Source: Kalaharituber pfeilii
Taxonomy: Eukaryota > Ascomycota > Pezizomycetes > Pezizales > Pezizaceae
DNA: 64,000 nucleotides
Direction: 5' to 3'
Assembly (NCBI GenBank): GCA_015179045.1
Contig: WHUZ01000002.1
Coordinates: 2,356,001 to 2,420,000 of the forward strand
Positions 58,383 through 64,000 of this stretch are shown here, piece by piece (the first letter of the stretch is position 1; each line of letters begins with the position of its first letter). A program made the position numbers and the translations under genes. The notes beneath the pieces are model-generated. The model ran no database searches, was not told where the DNA came from, and saw only the letters and a list, made by a program, of their open reading frames with translations.

Positions 58383-59819
58383 TCATTTTGATTGAGAAGT
58401 CTTCTCGAGTTCTTCTTTTCTTTTCATTATCATCTTTTCAAACTCCGTCACTTCATGCTTGTCGATTGGGTAAGTGTGTTCCTCTGAAGGATAGGCACGT
58501 GATCTAACTTCCTCTGTATGCCATGTGAGTCCCAGCATTCCCGAGGCCTTATTGCAGGAAATGAGATACTATATACTTACCTATGTAGGACTCAATTGCT
58601 ATCTTCGACCGCTCGAAGATATTCTCATAGGTCTGCTCATTGCTTAGCAGAAATATTGCTGTAACACACCACGTTGGGATAAAACTCACCTTCACAAACT
58701 TTGGTAGAAATCTTCCTTTTGGAAAATAGCCTAACATGTCGATCTGTACCAGTACCTGTCCGGAGCATCCATTTCCTGCGCCAATTCCAATGGTGGGAAT
58801 GCTGATGTTCTCAGTGATAATCTCTGCCACTTGCGGAGGCACTGCCTCTAAAACCACTGCAAAACAACCTGCCTCCTGAACTGCTAGAGCATCATCAAGG
58901 AGTTTAGCAGCAGCTTGCGCAGTTTTCCCTTGCACTCGAAATCCACCGAGGCTGTGCTGTCGTTGGGGTGTCAGCCCAACATGGCCAAGCACAGCAATAC
59001 CCACTGAGGTTATTCGTTTGATGGTGGGTGCCATCTCAACACCTCCTTCGAGCTTGATTGCCTATTTAAAAAAGAGGTTATCAAAATGTAGGTAATCCGA
59101 ATAACGGAGTAAACCAACTTGCGCTCTCCCTTCCTGAATTACTCTGATTGAGGACCGAAGAGCATGCTCCGGCGATACCTCATAGGAGCCCATCGGCATG
59201 TCACATACCTAAGCTACACATCAGTAGGTGAATTGAAATGGGACATGAAAACACTTACAATAAATGATGACTTCGCAGCTCGAGCTACTGCCCGACTGTG
59301 ATGCAAAATGTCCTGCTCATGCGAAGTTAACACTGAGTAAAATACATATATCAAGTAAATTGTGGCATGTTACATCTAACACAATCTCATTTGTATCCTA
59401 TCTCATAAGTTAGCTATGCTCACTTTTGAGATTATTTTTTTATGTATACTGGAATTTATAGTTTGTAGAAGTAATAAAATATTTGCTTCAGAAGGTGTGG
59501 TAAAGTTTACCTCCATGCCCAAACCAACCATAGCGAGCGAGTCCCCGACAAGTATCAAGTCTACCCCGGCATGATCAGCGACCAGGCCTGATGGGAAGTC
59601 ATGTGCAGTAACCATGGTAATGGGTGTCCCCGCCTCATACAGGTTCCTGAGATAATTAATTGTGACCTTTCTCCGAGACGGGGCTGTTGCCGGGTTCATT
59701 GGCGCATGTGAGCTGTAGGCTGATCGCTGGAGACACTCGGGAGGGAGGAAAGCTGACGTAGGCCTGATGCATCTGCGAGAAGCTGCAACTAGGCGGCTTC
59801 GGATCATTGATAGGACCAT
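58383..59819 (-). CDS. ECM31: 3-methyl-2-oxobutanoate (ketopantoate) hydroxymethyltransferase
   Basis: This enzyme transfers a hydroxymethyl group from methylene-THF to ketoisovalerate, the first step of pantothenate/CoA synthesis. It is probably mitochondrial: the N-terminus [20 protein letters not shown] is Arg/Ser-rich. Minus-strand exons 59819-59511, 59397-59374, 59312-59259, 59208-59119, 59061-58690, 58632-58581 and 58513-58383 join in phase to 343 residues. Motifs: [20 protein letters not shown] (split here as [10 protein letters not shown] and [19 protein letters not shown]) with the metal/substrate Asp, [42 protein letters not shown] with the catalytic Glu, and [18 protein letters not shown]. 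Exon 2 is only 24 nt (DTNEIVLD), found because the family has this segment between LGME and DILHHS. Confidence 0.94.
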
Positions 59820-62079
59820 GCTTGGTTGCTTGCAAGTGAAGGGAAGTGCACCAGGGATATATTGCTTCTGCTACTCTACTTGCAAGCGCAAACTGCAATT
59901 TAGGCTGGATCCAGAGTAAATTAAAACAAAGCTATAAACCATTCTAAGAGAATATACATGGGAAACTGGATTTAAGGCCTAGGAAGAACTGTGATGACTC
60001 CCCATGATTACTGAAGACCTGAACACCTGCCGAGCAAGTATGTAGGCACTATTCTCACTTTGACTCAACGCTTTTTGCCATCGGCCCTGAAATCACTAGC
60101 CAACTGACTATCGCGGAGACTAACTGGAACTACACATGTAGACTTTGAATTACTAATCCAGGTTCAGGGTACCAGTTAATTCTCGCCAATGACGCAAGGG
60201 CCGCATAATGTATGTCAGGACTAGTCTAATTAGTTAGGGAATGCTGACTTGACATCCCCAGATAGTTAGTCGCCTACAGATAATGACTCTTTCGCAATAA
60301 ACGGAGGTTTAGCACTGAAGTACATATGTTATTCATGACTCAACCAGATGTCGTTGAGAAACAATACTTATTGTTTGGTATATGCAATTACGTACTCCGT
60401 ACGAATACGGCCTGCAGCCATGCGGTAGGTGCAGTTGGCCAGACGCCATTCAATAGATCGGAACCGCCTCTGAACAATGCTATTTTCGCTCAAATATGAC
60501 ACACCTTAGTCCCACCTAGGTTTCTTTGTCGCTGCAATGTATAATCCTTGAAAGATGCTGGCCTTTGAGGCTCGGGACCCTGTCCCTTCATGCAATCCTG
60601 TAATAAAGTAAAGCGTTGGCATTATGCCGTATTGTCAATGGTCCGCTGCATGGTCAAGAGATGAAATAAGTTAGCGTCCAACTTGGGACGGGCTAGAAAG
60701 AATATTACCACAAAGCTTTCAAGACCCAGCTCAAATAGTTCACAAGCAACTCCTTCACCACCTGGATGCTCAGCAGCTAGCGGATAATTAGTAATAGTGT
60801 CGCCACCAACTGCTGAAGGTAACTCACGTGACAAAGGATTTTTGACCACTGCCTGAATATCAGCGCTCGGCACTTATCATAAGGAATTTGAAGGAAAAAT
60901 CGGTAGTATTCGCCTGTCAGGGTAATTACCATATTCCACATAGAGATTAACATATATCTGGTGAAGAACAACTCTCAAGGTATTTGTTTTAACATCCGTT
61001 ATCATCACAAACTTCAGATTTGTGGGTGTCTCATAGTAGTGTAGTTTGTAATTATTTGTTCGATATGATACGAAATTGTCATCTCTGGAACATATACAGA
61101 GGCATATAAAGTTAACACATGCTTCAACGACAATAATATCAAGGTCAGGGAGAGAAGACCCACGGTGTAGAAAGCTTCCGTACCATGTTCCTCAACGAAA
61201 ATACCACGCCAAATATAAGCTTCGCATCATCTTGGGCGCTGAGTCTGCCTGTTTTCGCAGGACTCTCCGTTCTTGTGAGTTGCTTTGTTCCTGAAGACAC
61301 CCTCTTATCAGGTATCGGTGATGTTGCGGAGGCTGAGGTCGTTGGTCGCAGCATCCTCTCTCGCTCGTGCCATTGCTTGATATAAATGGGTTCGCCTAGC
61401 AGCGTGGTTAGCAGATCTTTCTAGTTAACTGTGCGGTCGCAGATACCAACGGACAGTGCCTATCAAATATGTAAAAAGAATATATCGTCATTGTGCTCGT
61501 TGGAACAGGTGAATGCTGCAGGATGCGATTAGAGTTGAGCTCGTCCTCGCTTGAGCTTAGCAGCGTCCCTAACTAGTCCAAGCCAAGACATCTCTAAGGG
61601 TCTTGGTAGCTAGCAGCCTTGGCGTAAATCTAACTTAAATCCTGGCCTTTGTATGAATTAAGTACTTAACATACTAGCATGTGGCCACCTCGCGACCGCG
61701 AGGGTGAGTGTAGGCGTAGTGGTAGTGGATAAGGGACCCATAAAGTCAGCGTCAAGTGACTGTACACTCTTTACCAGTTCCATGACCGTACAATCTCGTT
61801 TCTCTGCATTTATTCATATCAGTATATTCTCATTGTTATTTATAATATCACGTAATCCCACTCCTGCATCCAGGGAGCTCTAGTATTAATTTTATATATT
61901 TTGTGGAGTATAATGCTAATAATTGTAGAACCTATGGATAAACCCTCGTTACAGCCCATAAACTCTACCTAAATTCCGGTTAATATCTACCCACAATGAT
62001 ATTGCTCAGATGTCCAGCATATGCCCTTTCATGTGTACCTAGCTTCCTTATCTGGCCTCTAGCACCATGCCGTACCGGT
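59820..62079. other. Gene-poor region
   Basis: No recognised gene, only short frames. It includes the ECM31 promoter side. Confidence 0.5.
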
Positions 62080-62715
62080 CCAGCGCATTCTCATTTTGCC
62101 CCATCTCGCACCATCAAGGAGATCTTATTGTATCTGTCAAATTGAGCCATACCGCCTCACTTTGCACCATAGAAAGGGGCCAGCCTTAACTGTGAATTGA
62201 GCTCATTTTACCATGTTCCACGCTGCTAGGTGGGTCCTGCCGTACCTGTCAAATTTGGCTCATTCTGCTGTTCTCACATTGTGGAAAGAGTCCGGTGATA
62301 CTTGTCAACTTGAGCTCATTCTGCCTCATCTCACGCCATCGAAAGGAAGCTGTCATATCCTGTTAAATTGAGCTCATTCTGCCTCATCTTATACCATCAA
62401 GAGAGACTGCCATTCCTATTGAATTCGGCTCATTCTGCTGCATCTCATAAGGAGCTATCATGCCTGTCAAATTCTGCTCGCCCTGCTGTATCTCATGTTG
62501 GCAAGAGAGATCTACCAATCCCTGTCAAATTCGGCTTATTCTGCTGCATCTCCCAGGCTGAAATAGACCTGCCATACCTGTCAAATTTGACTCTCGTTCT
62601 GCTGCATCTTGTGCTATCGAATAACTATCAAATTGCGCTCATTCTGCTATATCTCATAATGCGGAAAGAGTCCTATTATACCTGTTAAATTTGGCTCACT
62701 CTGCTACTCTCCTGT
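62080..62715 (+). repeat. Minisatellite array B, same family as array A
   Basis: About ten or eleven diverged units with CTGTCAAATT.(G/C)GCTCATTCTGC, CTCATCTCA..CCATC and GAAAG/GGAAAGAG landmarks, unit near 55-62 bp. The GTCGGGTCGGG part of array A is mostly replaced by CATC(A/G)A(A/G)AG here. It lies immediately upstream of the NLR-type gene. Confidence 0.85.
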
Positions 62716-63055
62716 GGAAAGGTGCTACTATAATAGACTAGCCCCATTAGATTGCCTGAGAACACTTAAATAAAACTCGGATCAATTGAATAAATGCCAC
62801 AGTTCACAGAAATTCCTTAACAACCACATGAGGCTCTTTTTGGTAGTCGCCAAGCTGGAGCACACAATTGGGCGTAACGCTAGTCAAGTTGGCAGCTTGC
62901 CAATGGTTGGTTAAAGATGGCAACGTAGTATGAAAAACAAAATGTGGGGTTTTTGACAAACAATCAGCAATCGCTGTCGCTTATAATATCATCAACGTGA
63001 ATCGAGCTCTCACTATTTCTATCTGCCGTGTGTCGGAAAGCACTAGTCATTCGAA

Positions 63056-64000
63056 ATGGGTAAAAATGATCCTAAAAGCCCAACAGGGCTTCGTGAGAGG
63101 GCTAGAAGGTTCGGGGAAAAGCTTGGGATCAGGTCAGTCTTCCAACAGAATGGCGATACCTCTGCTCAGGTTAACCTCCCCGTCTCTATAGAGGCTCGCC
63201 TAGATCGACATCTCCCGCCGGAAATATAGAGGGGTGTGCGAAGACTTCTAGCGCCTCCCCTTCAACAGAGAGTCTTTCGCATACTCCCCACCTCGCAACC
63301 CCACACACACGGCCAACACAAACATCAACGAGCCCAGTTACTACTGTCACATCACCACTACCATTAGTACAAATACAAACTGTGGATGCTACCTCAGCAT
63401 CCGGTTCATCTCATTCACCAATTGCATCTGGACCGCCGAAAACTCCTCCGCAGGATATCCGTGCCAATATCGAAGATGTAATTAAGGAGTTGCAGTCTGC
63501 TAAAGCAGATATCAAAAAAAGACAATGGAAATATACCAACAGGCATGGCGAGACTGTTGTCGTAGTGGAGCGGATAGGGCGGATCCTTAATGGGGTGCAG
63601 CAGTATGTAGCAATAGTCGATACGGCAATACAGCATAGCCCTGAAACCACCGCTCTTGTATGGGCTGGTGTTAAAGTTATTCTGCAGGTCAGTCATAGAA
63701 TTCCCTCCCATGGAACATTCGTTTAATGTAATAGGTTGCACTCAATCATGTCGAATTGATCGAAAACCTGGAACTTGCAATGGCAACTATTATTGATACG
63801 ATGGCCACTTGTGAATTCTATGCTCACATCTATATGACTGCATCGTTGGAGGTCACAGTGCATTCAGACTTAACTGAGGCTTTTAAACGCACGCTGGATT
63901 CTGCTCTGAAAGCACTCTATGATGCCATTTCGGCTTTTATAGCCGAAGTAAAAAAATATTTCGGCAGCTCAACTTCATGTAAGAAATTCGTTTTGTGTCA
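63056..64000 (+). CDS. NLR/STAND-type protein, N-terminal part (runs off window)
   Basis: Three exons are supported: 63056-63132, 63192-63687 and 63735-63978, the last ending at a GTAAGA donor. They join in phase to about 272 residues. The start MGKNDPKSPTGLRERARRFG is followed by a Ser/Thr/Pro-rich linker. Then comes an all-helical domain with IKELQ-type helix, ERIGRILNGVQQYVAIVDTA, TTALVWAGVKVILQ and VALNHVELIENLELAMATI, ending near AFIAEVKKYFG. This W-x-G-V-K-x-I-L-Q pattern followed by E/Y helices is typical of N-terminal domains of fungal NACHT or ankyrin NLR-like proteins (family knowledge). The NACHT and repeat domains would lie beyond 64000. It is intact so far as seen. Confidence 0.75.

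Overview
The window is eukaryotic and fungal. Genes are split by many 45-110 bp introns with GT..AG or GC..AG borders and CTAAC/CTGAC-like branch points. The recognisable proteins match filamentous Ascomycota: PRM1, ELP1, NOG2, SRP receptor beta, mevalonate diphosphate decarboxylase and a trifunctional C1-THF synthase. Large AT-rich, repeat-laden gaps, decayed genes, small TA-flanked DNA elements and Crinkler/REase/kinase-type genes suggest a repeat-rich Pezizomycete such as a truffle or relative. That placement is inference from gene content, not a search result.

Left part (0-14 kb, all + strand except one relic). S-adenosylmethionine synthetase (463-1866) is followed by a 5.7 kb repeat region. 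That region holds an 810 bp Pogo-like element with TA target duplication and a decayed minus-strand PD-(D/E)XK protein (4.5-5.06 kb). Next come the NOG2 ribosome-assembly GTPase (7607-10063, with one unusual long structured intron), a decayed UTP6 and SRP102.

Middle (14-31 kb) is gene-poor. It has three unrecognised open frames (an acidic protein at 17.3-19.0 kb, a frame at 20.1-20.9 kb, a basic/disordered protein at 28.5-29.9 kb), an 83 bp perfect-TIR mini-element at 23.9 kb and one end of another element at 22.15 kb.

Right-centre (31-47 kb) is a conserved metabolic/housekeeping block. It contains C1-THF synthase with an in-frame mitochondrial presequence, a guanine deaminase pseudogene, a short-chain dehydrogenase, and ELP1 tail-to-tail with mevalonate diphosphate decarboxylase.

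Right end (47-64 kb) is the accessory part. An intact Crinkler-like gene with a PD-(D/E)XK nuclease-like domain is followed by a linker relic, a 1 kb array of ~58 bp minisatellite and a fragment of a kinase C-lobe. An 0.8 kb palindrome made of two inverted copies of a transposase-like gene start comes next. Conserved genes PRM1 and ketopantoate hydroxymethyltransferase (with a 24 nt microexon) interrupt this stretch. A second array of the same minisatellite family then stands just before the start of a fungal NLR/STAND-type gene that runs off the window.

Functionally, the conserved genes cover one-carbon/SAM metabolism (C1-THF synthase, SAM synthetase, ketopantoate hydroxymethyltransferase, which uses 5,10-methylene-THF), ribosome assembly, protein targeting, tRNA wobble modification, isoprenoids and mating-cell fusion. 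They look like ordinary dispersed housekeeping genes. The most interesting material is the Crinkler/REase/kinase and NLR block with its shared satellite, the comparison showing a 16 bp motif gained inside a repeat, and the structured NOG2 intron.
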